A stretch of DNA of 64,000 bases, taken from NCBI RefSeq assembly GCF_009362735.1, contig NZ_WHNP01000004.1, forward strand, positions 1-64,000. The letters run 5' to 3'. Within the stretch, counting starts at the first letter, position 1, and each line of letters starts with the position of its first letter. Positions 17,616 to 26,027 of this stretch are shown one piece after another. Origin of the DNA: Paraburkholderia franconis. Lineage in GTDB: Bacteria > Pseudomonadota > Gammaproteobacteria > Burkholderiales > Burkholderiaceae. The notes below the pieces were generated by a model. It made no database searches, was not told the DNA's origin, and worked only from the letters and a program-made list of their open reading frames with translations. The position numbers were made by a program, and so were the translations under genes.

Positions 17616-19040
17616 ATGCGACTCGACCGGAATTTCATAAGCGGCCAGTTCATCGAACCCGCAACCGAGGAACTCATCTCCGTTTATAACCCCGCCACCG
17701 AGGCGTTGATCGCGCAGGTGTCGGGTGCATCGCGCGAAGAGGCGATCGCCGCCGTCGATGCGGCCGCTGCCGCGCAGAAGCAATGGCGCAAATTGCCCGC
17801 CGCCGGCCGCGCCGCGTATCTGCACAGACTCGCCGATGCATTGACGGACTGCGCGCCCGCCATCGGCGCGGCGCTCGCGCAGGAGTCCGGCAAGAGCGTC
17901 GCCGATGCGACGAACGAAGCCGTCTACGCCGGCCAGATCACGCGCTATCACGCGGAGTGGGCGCGTCGCATCGAAGGCGAAGTCATCCCCAGTGACACGC
18001 CCGACGAAAATCTCGTGCTGCATCGCGAGCCGATCGGCGTCGTCGCATGTTTGATTCCGTTCAATTACCCGGTCTATACGCTGATGCGCAAGGTCGCGCC
18101 GGCGTTGATCGCGGGTAATACCGTCGTCGTGCGTCCGAGCAGCAACACGCCGACCTCCGCATTCGAAATCGCCAAGGCCGTCGCTCGCGCCGAATTGCCG
18201 CCGGGCGTGGTCAACATTCTCGCGATGAACCACGCGACGGCCGAGGCCGTGTGCACGCATCCCGCCGTCGGGATGATTACGCTGACGGGCAGCGTCGGCG
18301 CGGGCCGCAAGGTGCTCGACTATTGCAAGGCGAACATCGCAAAGCCTTCGCTGGAACTCGGCGGCAAGACTCCCGCCATTATCGAGCCGGATGCGGATCT
18401 CGAGAAAGCCGCGCGTGAACTCGTCGGCTCGAAGACCACGCATTGCGGACAGCTTTGCACGGCGATCGAACGGGTCTATGTGCAGGAGAGCGTACACGAC
18501 CAGTTCGTCGCGCTGTTGAAGCAGCATATGAGCGCTGTGAAAAGCGGCGACCGCAGCGTCGATGCTTCGCTGATGGGCCCGCTCGTTAACGAAGCATCGC
18601 GCCAGTCGATTCACGCAATGGTCCAGCGCGCGATTGCCGACGGCGCGAAGCTCGAAACGGGCGGCGTGATACCCGAAGGCAAAGGCTTCTTCTATCCGGT
18701 GACGCTCTTGACGAATTGCCGTCAGGACATGGAGATCATCCAGGAGGAGACCTTCGGTCCGATCATGCCCGTCGTGCGCTACAGCACGCTCGACGAAGCG
18801 CTGCAAATGGCCAATGATCATCAATTCGGTCTTTCGTCGGTGCTTTACACCGAGAACTACCGCACGACGATGAAAGTGGCCAACAACATCGAAGCAGGCG
18901 AACTCTACGTGAACCGCACGCCCGCCGACCCGTATCAAGGCTTTCACGCAGGCTGGAAGCGCTCGGGCTTCGGCGGCGACGACGGCAAGCACGGCATGCT
19001 CGAATTCACGCAGACGCGTCTCGTCGTCATGAAGTATTGA
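17616..19040 (+). CDS. Aldehyde dehydrogenase, lactaldehyde dehydrogenase (AldA)-like
   Basis: The 474-residue protein is an NAD(P)-dependent aldehyde dehydrogenase resembling E. coli AldA (A-E-W-A-R-R-x-E-G-E, L-I-P-F-N-Y-P). The general-base Glu lies in L-E-L-G-G-K-T-P (about 247), the nucleophile in C-G-Q-L-C-T-A-I-E-R-V (about 281). Start ATG 17616 is chosen for the GAGGCAAGGA site; the frame is open to 17589. The three genes downstream (MFS transporter, enolase-superfamily enzyme, GMC oxidoreductase) run in the same direction and probably form one catabolic unit in which this enzyme oxidises an aldehyde intermediate. The substrate cannot be read from the sequence. Confidence 0.82.
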   Translation: MRLDRNFISGQFIEPATEELISVYNPATEALIAQVSGASREEAIAAVDAAAAAQKQWRKLPAAGRAAYLHRLADALTDCAPAIGAALAQESGKSVADATNEAVYAGQITRYHAEWARRIEGEVIPSDTPDENLVLHREPIGVVACLIPFNYPVYTLMRKVAPALIAGNTVVVRPSSNTPTSAFEIAKAVARAELPPGVVNILAMNHATAEAVCTHPAVGMITLTGSVGAGRKVLDYCKANIAKPSLELGGKTPAIIEPDADLEKAARELVGSKTTHCGQLCTAIERVYVQESVHDQFVALLKQHMSAVKSGDRSVDASLMGPLVNEASRQSIHAMVQRAIADGAKLETGGVIPEGKGFFYPVTLLTNCRQDMEIIQEETFGPIMPVVRYSTLDEALQMANDHQFGLSSVLYTENYRTTMKVANNIEAGELYVNRTPADPYQGFHAGWKRSGFGGDDGKHGMLEFTQTRLVVMKY

Positions 19041-19185
19041 TCCTGTCAAAGCGCATCCGCGCAAGCGGGTGCGCTTCTTCCTTGATCGCAGCAAGCATAC
19101 GCTGCGCTGCATTCATAACAACATCTGGAGACACGACGTCACGGCGCATGCCGTGCTCCTCGCGCGTCTCCACAGGAGCACCTCA

Positions 19186-20508
19186 GTGGCAAGCCCATCT
19201 CTGCAAACGGACGTCCAGGCACGCCGTTCCGACGCATCGACTGTTCAATCCGCCAGCAATGCGCAGCGCTATGTGCAATTGCTGCTGCTCGTCATTGCAG
19301 CCGGTGCAATCTATCCGATTCTCTATTTGCGCCAGGTCTATCAGCCGACGATGCTGGAAGTCTTCCACATCAGCGAAAATCAGCTTGGCTATCTGTATTC
19401 GATGCTCGGCACGATCTTTCTGCTGAGCTATCTGCCGAGCGGCTGGCTCGCGGACCGCATCGCGCCGCGCGTGCTGATCAGTTTTTCTCTCGTTGCAACG
19501 GGCGTGCTCGGGCTGCTGTATTCGACTGCGCCGTCGTTCGATCTGCTGCTGATGATCTTCGGCGGCTGGGGGCTGTCGACGGGCCTGACGTTCTGGGCGG
19601 CCGTGATCAAGCGCGTTTCGCTGATCGCCGGTCATGACGAGCAGGGCCGCTTCTTCGGCTTTCTCGACGGTGGCCGCGGGCTCGTCGAAGCGATGCTCGC
19701 GACGATCGCGATAACGCTCTTCGCATGGATCACGCAGACCAAGGGCGGTCCGGCCGTGGTCGGTTTCCGTTTCGTCGTCTATATGTATGCGTTCCTGTGC
19801 ATCGGGCTTGGCGTGCTGCTCGCGCTCGTCAAGGACCCTTCGTCGCAAGCGGAACGGCTGAGCCGCGCGCAGGCCGCCAGGCGCAGCAACGTGATCGACG
19901 ATCTCCTTACGCTCGCGAAGATTCCGGAACTGTGGCTCGTCGCCGCAATCGTGTTCTGCGGCTATCAGGTGTTCTGGGCGACGTACAGTTTCTCGGCTTA
20001 TCTGCATGAAGGCGAGATCGGCCTGTCGGTGGTGATGGCGGGCACGATCACGACGCTCAAGCTGTGGATGCGTCCCATCGGTGGCATTGGCGGCGGTTTT
20101 CTCGGCGACCGCTTTTCGAAAGTGACGGTGCTGATCATCGCGCTCTTTCTTGCGTCGCTTTCGCTGATCGGCCTGATCGCCGCACCGAAGATCAGCAGCC
20201 ACGTGCTGCTTGTGTTCCTCGTGCTTTTTATCGGTGTGCTCACTTACGCGATTCGCGGCCTCTACTGGTCGCTGCTCGACCGCTGCAATGTTCCCGCGCA
20301 GACGATGGGTCTCGCGATCGGCCTGATTTCGGTGCTCGGCTATTCGCCCGACGTGTTCCTGCCGCTCGTCAACGGCTACCTGACGCAGACGTTCCCGGGC
20401 GTGCACGGTTATCAAATCTACTTCGGCTACGTGGCTGCCGTGTCCGCCGTCGGCGGCTGCGCGGGCCTCGTGCTGCGCAATATGCTCAACAGAAAAGAAG
20501 GTGCGTAA
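19186..20508 (+). CDS. MFS transporter (probable sugar-acid or polyol uptake)
   Basis: The 440-residue protein has twelve predicted membrane helices and MFS-type motifs: G-W-L-A-D-R-I-A-P-R between helices 2 and 3 (motif A), a conserved G-x-x-x-G in helix 4-5, and G-G-F-L-G-D-R-F-S-K in the second half. Start GTG 19186 has AGGAG 7 bases upstream; the frame is open to 19069, but nothing supports a longer form. The stop codon is followed directly by the ATG of the enolase-superfamily gene, so the two are almost certainly co-transcribed. The gap of 145 bp after the dehydrogenase gene may hold a second promoter. Confidence 0.85.
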   Translation: MASPSLQTDVQARRSDASTVQSASNAQRYVQLLLLVIAAGAIYPILYLRQVYQPTMLEVFHISENQLGYLYSMLGTIFLLSYLPSGWLADRIAPRVLISFSLVATGVLGLLYSTAPSFDLLLMIFGGWGLSTGLTFWAAVIKRVSLIAGHDEQGRFFGFLDGGRGLVEAMLATIAITLFAWITQTKGGPAVVGFRFVVYMYAFLCIGLGVLLALVKDPSSQAERLSRAQAARRSNVIDDLLTLAKIPELWLVAAIVFCGYQVFWATYSFSAYLHEGEIGLSVVMAGTITTLKLWMRPIGGIGGGFLGDRFSKVTVLIIALFLASLSLIGLIAAPKISSHVLLVFLVLFIGVLTYAIRGLYWSLLDRCNVPAQTMGLAIGLISVLGYSPDVFLPLVNGYLTQTFPGVHGYQIYFGYVAAVSAVGGCAGLVLRNMLNRKEGA

Positions 20509-21726
20509 ATGAAAGTCGTCTCGCTCGAAACGCATGTCGTCGCCGTACCGCCGCCGCATATCGGCGGCATGTACTGGATCTTCGTCAAGCTGAAGACGGA
20601 TTGCGGCATTGAAGGCGTTGGCGAAATCTACTCGGCGACGTTTCATCCGAATGCGATGACGCACGTCATCGACGATGTATTCACGCGCTATCTGCTCGAC
20701 AAGAACCCGCACCATATCGAACGCCTGTGGCGTGAAGCGTATTCGAGCGGCTTCACGCAGCGTCCCGATCTGACGATGATGGGCGTTGTGAGCGGCCTCG
20801 AAATGTCGTGCTGGGACATCATCGGCAAGGCGGCGGACAAGCCCGTGTATGAGCTGCTGGGCGGCCGCGTGCACGAGCGCCTGCGCTCATACACGTACCT
20901 GTACCCGAAGAACCGTCGCGGCGAGTACGACTACGACGATCCCGATCTCGCCGCCGAATGCGCAGCCGAAAACGTCAAGCGCGGCTTTACGGCCGTGAAG
21001 TTCGATCCGGCCGGACCTTATACGGCTTACTCGGGCCACCAGCTGTCGCTCGAAGTGCTGGACCGTTGCGAAACGTTCTGCCGCAAGGTGCGCGAGGCTG
21101 TGGGCGGCAAGGCCGATCTGCTGTTCGGCACACATGGGCAGATGGTGCCGTCGTCGGCGATCCGTCTCGCGAAGCGCCTCGAAAAATACGACCCGCTGTG
21201 GTTCGAAGAGCCCGTACCGCCGGGACAGGAAGGCGCAATGGCGCAAGTCGCCGCGCACACGAGCATTCCCATCGCTGCGGGCGAGCGCCTCACGACGAAG
21301 TATGAATTTTTCAAGCTGCTGCAAGCGGGCGGCGCGTCGATTCTGCAATTGAATGTGGCGCGCGTCGGCGGCTTGCTCGAAGCGAAAAAAGTAGCGAGCC
21401 TCGCCGAGGTGCATTACGCGCAGATCGCACCGCATCTGTACAACGGGCCGATCGGCGCTGCCGCCAGCATTCAGCTCGCCACATGTACGCCGAATTTCCT
21501 GATTCAGGAAAGCATCGGCACGTGGGGCGGTTTCCACGCTGAAATCCTCAAGACGCCGCTTCGCTGGGAAGACGGCTACATCATTCCGTCGACGGAGCCG
21601 GGCCTCGGCGTCGAGTTGAACATGGAAGTCGTGCAGCAGCACACGCCATACACGGGTACGCGCTTGCATCTGCAAATGGCGCCGCGGCCTTTCGACGTGA
21701 AGGATCTCGCGCCCGCCAAAGGCTGA
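20509..21726 (+). CDS. Mandelate racemase/muconate lactonizing (enolase-superfamily) enzyme
   Basis: The 405-residue protein has the enolase-superfamily capping domain (residues 1-125) and a TIM barrel. Two metal-ligand strands are clear: W-F-E-E-P-V-P-P (about 228) and A-A-G-E-R-L-T-T-K (about 254). The general acid/base His is in I-A-P-H-L-Y-N-G-P-I-G (about 305). This set resembles D-galactonate dehydratase (DgoD). The first metal ligand, which in DgoD is the Asp of D-F-H-G-R, is replaced here: the matching stretch reads F-G-T-H-G-Q-M, with Gly at that place. The second-strand motif is V-K-F-D-P. A dehydratase of an acid sugar is the best guess, but the altered site leaves cycloisomerisation or epimerisation possible. 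It starts right after the MFS stop codon. Confidence 0.78.
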   Translation: MKVVSLETHVVAVPPPHIGGMYWIFVKLKTDCGIEGVGEIYSATFHPNAMTHVIDDVFTRYLLDKNPHHIERLWREAYSSGFTQRPDLTMMGVVSGLEMSCWDIIGKAADKPVYELLGGRVHERLRSYTYLYPKNRRGEYDYDDPDLAAECAAENVKRGFTAVKFDPAGPYTAYSGHQLSLEVLDRCETFCRKVREAVGGKADLLFGTHGQMVPSSAIRLAKRLEKYDPLWFEEPVPPGQEGAMAQVAAHTSIPIAAGERLTTKYEFFKLLQAGGASILQLNVARVGGLLEAKKVASLAEVHYAQIAPHLYNGPIGAAASIQLATCTPNFLIQESIGTWGGFHAEILKTPLRWEDGYIIPSTEPGLGVELNMEVVQQHTPYTGTRLHLQMAPRPFDVKDLAPAKG

Positions 21727-21782
21727 GTGCACGAACGGGCCTCAACGTATTCCAAGTATGGACGCCTGCGGGCGGATAAAGC

Positions 21783-23447
21783 ATGAATTACGACTACATC
21801 ATTGTCGGAGCGGGATCTGCGGGCTGCATTCTCGCCAACCGCCTGTCGGCGTCGGGCGAGTTCTCGGTGCTATTGCTGGAAGCGGGGCGAGCGGACGATT
21901 CGTTCTGGTTCAAGATTCCAGTCGGCTTTACGAAGACGTACTACAACGAAACGTATAACTGGATGTACTACAGCGAGCCCGAGAAGGAACTTGATAACCG
22001 CTCGCTGTATTGTCCGCGCGGAAAGGTGCAGGGCGGTTCTGGCTCGATCAACGCGATGATCTACGTGCGCGGCCAGGCGCGTGATTACGATGACTGGGCG
22101 CAAGCGGGCAACAAGGGCTGGTCGTATCGCGACGTGCTGCCGTATTTCCGCAAGCTCGAATCGCATCCGCTCGGCGACACCGAATATCACGGCGCGGATG
22201 GGCCGATCAGCATTTCGCCGATGAAGGATGCCGCGCATTCCATCTGTCACGTGTTCCTTGAGGGTTGCGAGCAGGCGGGCTATCAACGCACCGAAGATTT
22301 CAACGGCGCGCAATTCGAAGGCGCGGGCATTTACGATGTGAATACGCGCAATGGCCAGCGCTCGTCGAGCAGTTTCGAGTACCTGCACCCGGCGTTGAAT
22401 CGCCGGAATCTGACCGTCGAGCGTGAAGTGCTCGTCACGCGGGTACTGTTCGACGCGAACAGGCGGGCGACGGGCGTCGTCGTGAAGCAGAATGGCAAAG
22501 CGCGTCAATTCACTGCGAAGCGCGAAGTGATTCTGTCGGCAGGGGCCGTCGATACGCCCAAGCTGCTGCAACTGTCGGGTGTCGGCGACCGGGCGCTGCT
22601 CGAACAGCATCGCATTCCGCTCGTGCATCATCTGCCTGCCGTCGGGCAGAACCTTCAGGATCATCTTTGCGTGAGCTTCTATTTCCGCGCAAACGTGAAG
22701 ACGCTGAATGACGAAATGCGGCCGCTCATCGGCAAGATCAAGCTCGGCTTGCAGTACGTGTTGACGCGCAAGGGGCCGCTAGCGATGAGCGTGAATCAGT
22801 CCGGCGGCTTTTTCAGAGGCAGCGAGAGCGAGGCATTGCCGAACCTCCAGCTCTATTTCAATCCGCTCTCTTACCGCATTCCGAAGAGCAGCAAGGCGAG
22901 CCTCGAACCGGAACCGTATTCGGGCTTTCTGCTGTGCTTCAATCCATGCCGTCCGACGAGCCGCGGCTCGATCCAGATCGCGTCGAATCACGCGGACGAT
23001 CCCGCGAAGATCCGCATCAACGCGCTGACGACGCAAAAGGACATCGACGAGGCCATTCAGGGTTGCGAGCTCGTGCGCAAGGTCATGTCGACGCAGGCGC
23101 TCAAGAGCATTACCGTCGAAGAGATTTCGCCGGGACCGCAGGTGAACGATCGCGCGGGCTTTTTGCAGTACTTCCGCGAGCAGTCCGGCTCGATCTATCA
23201 CCTGTGCGGGTCGTGCGCGATGGGGCCGGACGACGGGACGTCGGTGGTCGACGAGCGTTTGCGCGTGCATGGCATATCGGGCTTGCGCATCATCGATGCG
23301 TCGATCTTCCCGAATATCACGTCGGGCAATATCAATGCGCCGACGATGATGGTCGCGGAAAAGGGCGCGGAGATGATTCTCGAAGACGCGCAAGCGGGCG
23401 GCGCGCAAGTGCGCGAAGTGGCGAAGGCGACAGTTGCCGCGCACTAG
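21783..23447 (+). CDS. GMC-family FAD-dependent oxidoreductase (choline dehydrogenase-like)
   Basis: The 554-residue flavoprotein has the dinucleotide-binding N-terminus Y-I-I-V-G-A-G-S-A-G (about 5-14), the GMC signature 1 region R-G-K-V-Q-G-G-S-G-S-I-N (about 79-90), signature 2 A-G-A-V-D-T-P-K-L-L-Q-L-S-G-V-G (about 257-272), and the C-terminal substrate site I-Y-H-L-C-G-S-C-A-M-G with the catalytic His (about 478). No signal peptide or haem motif is present, so it is a soluble or peripheral alcohol dehydrogenase. It ends the probable operon that begins with the aldehyde dehydrogenase; an alcohol-to-aldehyde-to-acid sequence by these two enzymes is a reasonable inference. Confidence 0.87.
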   Translation: MNYDYIIVGAGSAGCILANRLSASGEFSVLLLEAGRADDSFWFKIPVGFTKTYYNETYNWMYYSEPEKELDNRSLYCPRGKVQGGSGSINAMIYVRGQARDYDDWAQAGNKGWSYRDVLPYFRKLESHPLGDTEYHGADGPISISPMKDAAHSICHVFLEGCEQAGYQRTEDFNGAQFEGAGIYDVNTRNGQRSSSSFEYLHPALNRRNLTVEREVLVTRVLFDANRRATGVVVKQNGKARQFTAKREVILSAGAVDTPKLLQLSGVGDRALLEQHRIPLVHHLPAVGQNLQDHLCVSFYFRANVKTLNDEMRPLIGKIKLGLQYVLTRKGPLAMSVNQSGGFFRGSESEALPNLQLYFNPLSYRIPKSSKASLEPEPYSGFLLCFNPCRPTSRGSIQIASNHADDPAKIRINALTTQKDIDEAIQGCELVRKVMSTQALKSITVEEISPGPQVNDRAGFLQYFREQSGSIYHLCGSCAMGPDDGTSVVDERLRVHGISGLRIIDASIFPNITSGNINAPTMMVAEKGAEMILEDAQAGGAQVREVAKATVAAH

Positions 23448-23463
23448 GCTCAATTGAAGAGGA

Positions 23464-23515
23464 GAGCGGCCGCTTGTACGGAATTGTTTTCCGTGCGCGG
23501 CCGCTTTGTTTTGTT
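23464..23515 (+). terminator. Strong terminator after the GMC gene
   Basis: A 9-bp perfect stem (AGCGGCCGC 23464-23472 with GCGGCCGCT 23496-23504) with an inner ACGGAA/TTCCGT pairing is followed by TTGTTTTG. It lies between two convergent genes, ending the catabolic unit and possibly the yigZ transcript too. Confidence 0.85.
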
Positions 23516-23528
23516 CTCGCCAATCGGC

Positions 23529-24146
23529 TCAGACGTCTTCGGGAAAGCTCGCGCGGCCTTGCGTCATATCGCGCAGTGCGTCGCGCGCGGTGTCGATGGC
23601 GGTGATGGGCATGCGTATCGTCAACTGCACGCTCATTCCATAGGCGCTTGATTCGAGCGTGTGATTTTCCTGTTCGATCCAGCGGCGCACGCGTGCTTCG
23701 TCGGGATAGCCGATTTCGACGCTCAGCGACGCGAGCGCAATCCGCTCGACGCGCGGCGCGTCATGCAGCGCGGTCGCGATGGCGTCAGTATAGGCGCGCA
23801 CGAGGCCGCCCGCGCCCAGTTTCACACCGCCGTAATAGCGCACGACGGCGGCCAGCACGCCGTCGAGATCGTGGTGACGAAGCACTTCGAGTATCGGTCG
23901 GCCTGCCGTGCCGGACGGTTCGCCGTCGTCGGACATGCCGGACTGGCCGCCCGCGAGGAGCGCCCAGCATACGTGCGTGGCAGTGGGGTGCTCCGCGCGC
24001 AGGCGCTGCAATTCATCCATCGCGGCGTCACGGTCGGCCACGGGAATCGCGTAGGCAATGAAGCGGCTTTTGCGGATTTCGAGTTCCGCGTGAAGCGTCG
24101 AGGGCAGCGTAAAGGTCGGCAAAGCGGGGGCGAACGGTAATTTCAA
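23529..24146 (-). CDS. YigZ/IMPACT-family protein
   Basis: The 205-residue protein has the UPF0029/IMPACT N-terminal domain: I-R-K-S-R-F-I-A-Y-A, then S-D-D-G-E-P-S-G-T-A-G-R-P-I-L (about 71-85) and V-V-R-Y-Y-G-G-V-K-L-G-A-G-G-L-V-R-A-Y (about 99-117), which are the family hallmarks. A ferredoxin-like C-terminal domain (DUF1949) follows. Bacterial YigZ proteins are soluble and their exact role is not settled; a link to translation or proline-peptide handling has been proposed for relatives. Single gene. Confidence 0.9.
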   Translation of the reverse strand: MKLPFAPALPTFTLPSTLHAELEIRKSRFIAYAIPVADRDAAMDELQRLRAEHPTATHVCWALLAGGQSGMSDDGEPSGTAGRPILEVLRHHDLDGVLAAVVRYYGGVKLGAGGLVRAYTDAIATALHDAPRVERIALASLSVEIGYPDEARVRRWIEQENHTLESSAYGMSVQLTIRMPITAIDTARDALRDMTQGRASFPEDV

Positions 24147-24394
24147 GGCGCGGGTGCGTCCGACATATTAACGGATGTGCGAGCGCGGCTTGTCTTTGAG
24201 CGTGGACTCGCTGCTCGCATTTTGACGCATGCGGAAAGAGTCTCTTGCTCACTTGCATGATGACGCGATCGCCGCGCAAGCCGATAATGCATCACATGAC
24301 GGATCTAGCTCTGGCTGGGGCGATGCCGGACTCCTCATCCGGTGATCCGTCTGCTCTTCTCTTTCGACGTGGCCAACATCGTCGAGTGCCGACA

Positions 24395-24532
24395 CTAAAA
24401 TCGTGTCCCCGCTGTGCAACCGGCAGCATAACCGCTGTTACCGCCGGCGCCTGCACAACCGAAACTCCCACAAGCGGAAAGCAGCGCGCTGACGATTGCC
24501 AGTATGGTGATGAGTTGGGAGCGTGATTTCAT
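24395..24532 (-). CDS. Very small lipoprotein (45 aa)
   Basis: This frame is too short for usual gene finders. It begins M-K-S-R-S-Q-L-I, has one hydrophobic segment, and a good lipobox L-L-S-A-C with Cys at residue 21. The mature part is only about 25 residues, rich in Gly and Ala, with two more cysteines. A signal peptidase II substrate is therefore expected, anchored in the inner or outer membrane. No clear ribosome-binding site is visible before the ATG, which lowers confidence. The flanking stretches 24147-24394 and 24533-24803 hold nothing I can name. Confidence 0.6.
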   Translation of the reverse strand: MKSRSQLITILAIVSALLSACGSFGCAGAGGNSGYAAGCTAGTRF

Positions 24533-24803
24533 CGTGTAGTCGCGAAAGTAATTCCACTCCGTGTCGTCGTCGCCATTGAGTCAACACGGGAGGATTGAAA
24601 CGGGTGCGCCTTCGTCGCGTCCGGTTCCCTTCCCAAGCCTCACCGCGCGAGCGAATGAGCGCATATATCTAGCACGGATGCACGAACGGATCGCAAAAGA
24701 TCGTCAAAGCGTTCAAACCGCTCAAAGCCGCCCCTTCGCCCCATTCAGGAACAAAGGGGCCTCGCTCTGCCAACACCGCAAAAGCAAATCCCAACTAGAC
24801 CCC

Positions 24804-25010
24804 TCAAATCATCGGTCCTTTGATGCGCCCTTCGAAAATAGCGGTGTCGATTGCCCAATCGTCGACAGTGCCGCTACGGGTGCCGTCGACGGTCACGGCA
24901 ACGCTCCGTCCGCCGACAATGCTTTTCATCTTGTCCGGCGTCAGCGCGGTTTCCTTGCGCTCGAGGGTGGTGGATGGGGACAGGTCTTTGACTACGACGG
25001 TGGCTTTCAT
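24804..25010 (-). CDS. GG-leader small secreted protein 1 (68 aa)
   Basis: The protein starts M-K-A-T-V-V-V-K-D-L-S and reaches a double-glycine site in D-K-M-K-S-I-V-G-G at residue 34; about 34 residues (R-S-V-A-V-T-V-D-G-T and onward) would remain after cleavage. The K-D-L-S start and the M-x-x-I-x-G-G end match three other small proteins at 25361-25585, 31695-31949 and 43982-44266. This leader is eight residues longer than theirs. AGGAG lies 7 bases before the ATG. A GG leader is the recognition site of C39 peptidase ABC exporters, one of which is encoded at 38775-41831. The mature part is not like the others and I do not recognise it. Confidence 0.72.
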   Translation of the reverse strand: MKATVVVKDLSPSTTLERKETALTPDKMKSIVGGRSVAVTVDGTRSGTVDDWAIDTAIFEGRIKGPMI

Positions 25011-25064
25011 GGCAATTCTCCTGATGCGGATGGACGAGCACGATTCAGCGCTCGCTTCCTGTTC

Positions 25065-25080
25065 CGCAACGCGTATGCCG
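25065..25080 (-). promoter_or_regulatory. Candidate sigma54 promoter of small protein 1
   Basis: On the minus strand the site reads CGGCATACGCGTTGCG: GG and GC separated by exactly 10 bases and a perfect TTGC at -12, with two mismatches at -24 (consensus TGGCAC). It lies 55 bp before the start codon. Confidence 0.5.
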
Positions 25081-25360
25081 ATTTAGCCGCACTGTGAGGG
25101 GTAACGCACGTTGCGCGTTGATAAACGCCTGTGCACAAGGGAATATCGGAGCGTGCTCACGTGTCTATGACCGGTTGGCCGTCGTGTCGGCGAAAGTCTG
25201 TTGGCGTCAACCACACGGGCGCGCGTGGACGGTTGTTGGAATAAGCCCGACGTGCCGATGGATGCTGCGCGTTGACGCGCGAACGAACGCTATCCGTATG
25301 CCGCCGCATGCCAGCATACGGAGCGAAGGTACACGCGAGCAATGGACGAGAGCGCTATCG

Positions 25361-25585
25361 CTATTTGCGCAAAAGGCTTTGCGGCGGTATGCGCTCGTCG
25401 ACGGGTTGACGCGCGGACGTCGGGAATCCTGCGGGATAGTCGACTACGCGCGTCGCGGCGGGCAGCGCTTGCGCGGTGACGCCAAAGAAGCGTCCCCCCG
25501 TTCTTGCGCCACCGACGATGGCCGTCATGGCCGCGCGATCGAGTTCGACGCTTTCGGAGAGATCTTTGATGACGAGCTTGGACAT
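25361..25585 (-). CDS. GG-leader small secreted protein 2 (74 aa)
   Basis: The protein starts M-S-K-L-V-I-K-D-L-S-E-S-V-E-L-D and has the cleavage-type sequence A-A-M-T-A-I-V-G-G at residues 18-26. The mature part (48 residues) begins A-R-T-G-G-R-F-F-G-V and is rich in Ala, Pro, Val and Arg; it is not related to the cores of proteins 3 and 4. The frame is open upstream to 25891, but start 25585 is chosen because the leader begins there; GGA with spacing of about 7 is a weak ribosome-binding site. A decayed relative lies 160 bp upstream and may share its promoter. The C39 exporter of this region is the likely transporter. Function unknown. Confidence 0.7.
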   Translation of the reverse strand: MSKLVIKDLSESVELDRAAMTAIVGGARTGGRFFGVTAQALPAATRVVDYPAGFPTSARQPVDERIPPQSLLRK

Positions 25586-25747
25586 GGCAGTTCCAGAAGA
25601 AATATCGCGTGATGCCATTGCGACCAAAGGTGCGCTTCGATCAGTGGCGGCAACGCGCAGGGCTCGAACAACCAGTATAGATAATTCAGGCCCGATACGG
25701 TGTGGGCTACCGAGCAATGCGAACGAAGCGAAGGCGAGAAGCAAAGC

Positions 25748-25846
25748 GCCCGTATTCGTCGCATCGTTTACAAGCTGCCCCACATCGACCGTCTTGCTGT
25801 TGTCGGACATGAACGGTGGCAGCACCGCTCGCGCCGCGCGCACGGT
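25748..25846 (-). pseudogene. Remnant of a third-type GG-leader gene (decayed paralogue of 31695-31949)
   Basis: Within the open frame upstream of protein 2 the translation reads T-V-R-A-A at 25832-25846, then L-P-P-F-M-S-D-N-S-K-T-V-D-V-G-Q-L-V, matching S-V-R-G-G and F-M-F-D-N-S-K-T-I-N-A-P-Q-F-I of the 84-aa protein. The DNA agrees even better (CGACAACAGCAAGACG is identical in both). The leader start is missing and the GG has become A-A, so it is a dead copy whose similarity fades after about 33 codons. Confidence 0.6.
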
Positions 25847-25868
25847 GTCTACCCGGCGCACCAGTCGA

Positions 25869-25884
25869 CGCATAGGCCATGCCA
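25869..25884 (-). promoter_or_regulatory. Candidate sigma54 promoter upstream of the remnant and small protein 2
   Basis: The minus strand reads TGGCATGGCCTATGCG, with GG-N10-GC spacing and one deviation in each element. The run ACTGGCAT is shared with the promoter at 44337-44352. It is now only about 23 bp from the surviving core of the remnant, as if the leader segment had been deleted; transcripts could still reach protein 2. Confidence 0.5.
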
Positions 25885-26027
25885 GTCGCACGACCGTGCC
25901 GTGCGTGCGTCACGGGCCAATCCTGGTTTGCGAAAGGCATACGTGCGAACTACTATCGAACGAGCACATGTAATTGGTTACGACAGGGAATTTCTTCGGC
26001 CAACGGGAGCTGCAGCGCTTTGAACAC

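Noticed and set aside
25936..25951. TGGTTTGCGAAAGGCA upstream of the kinase gene, with GG-N10-GC spacing
   Set aside because: The -24 element (TGGTTT) and -12 element (AGGCA) are both poor; spacing alone is expected by chance in GC-rich DNA.
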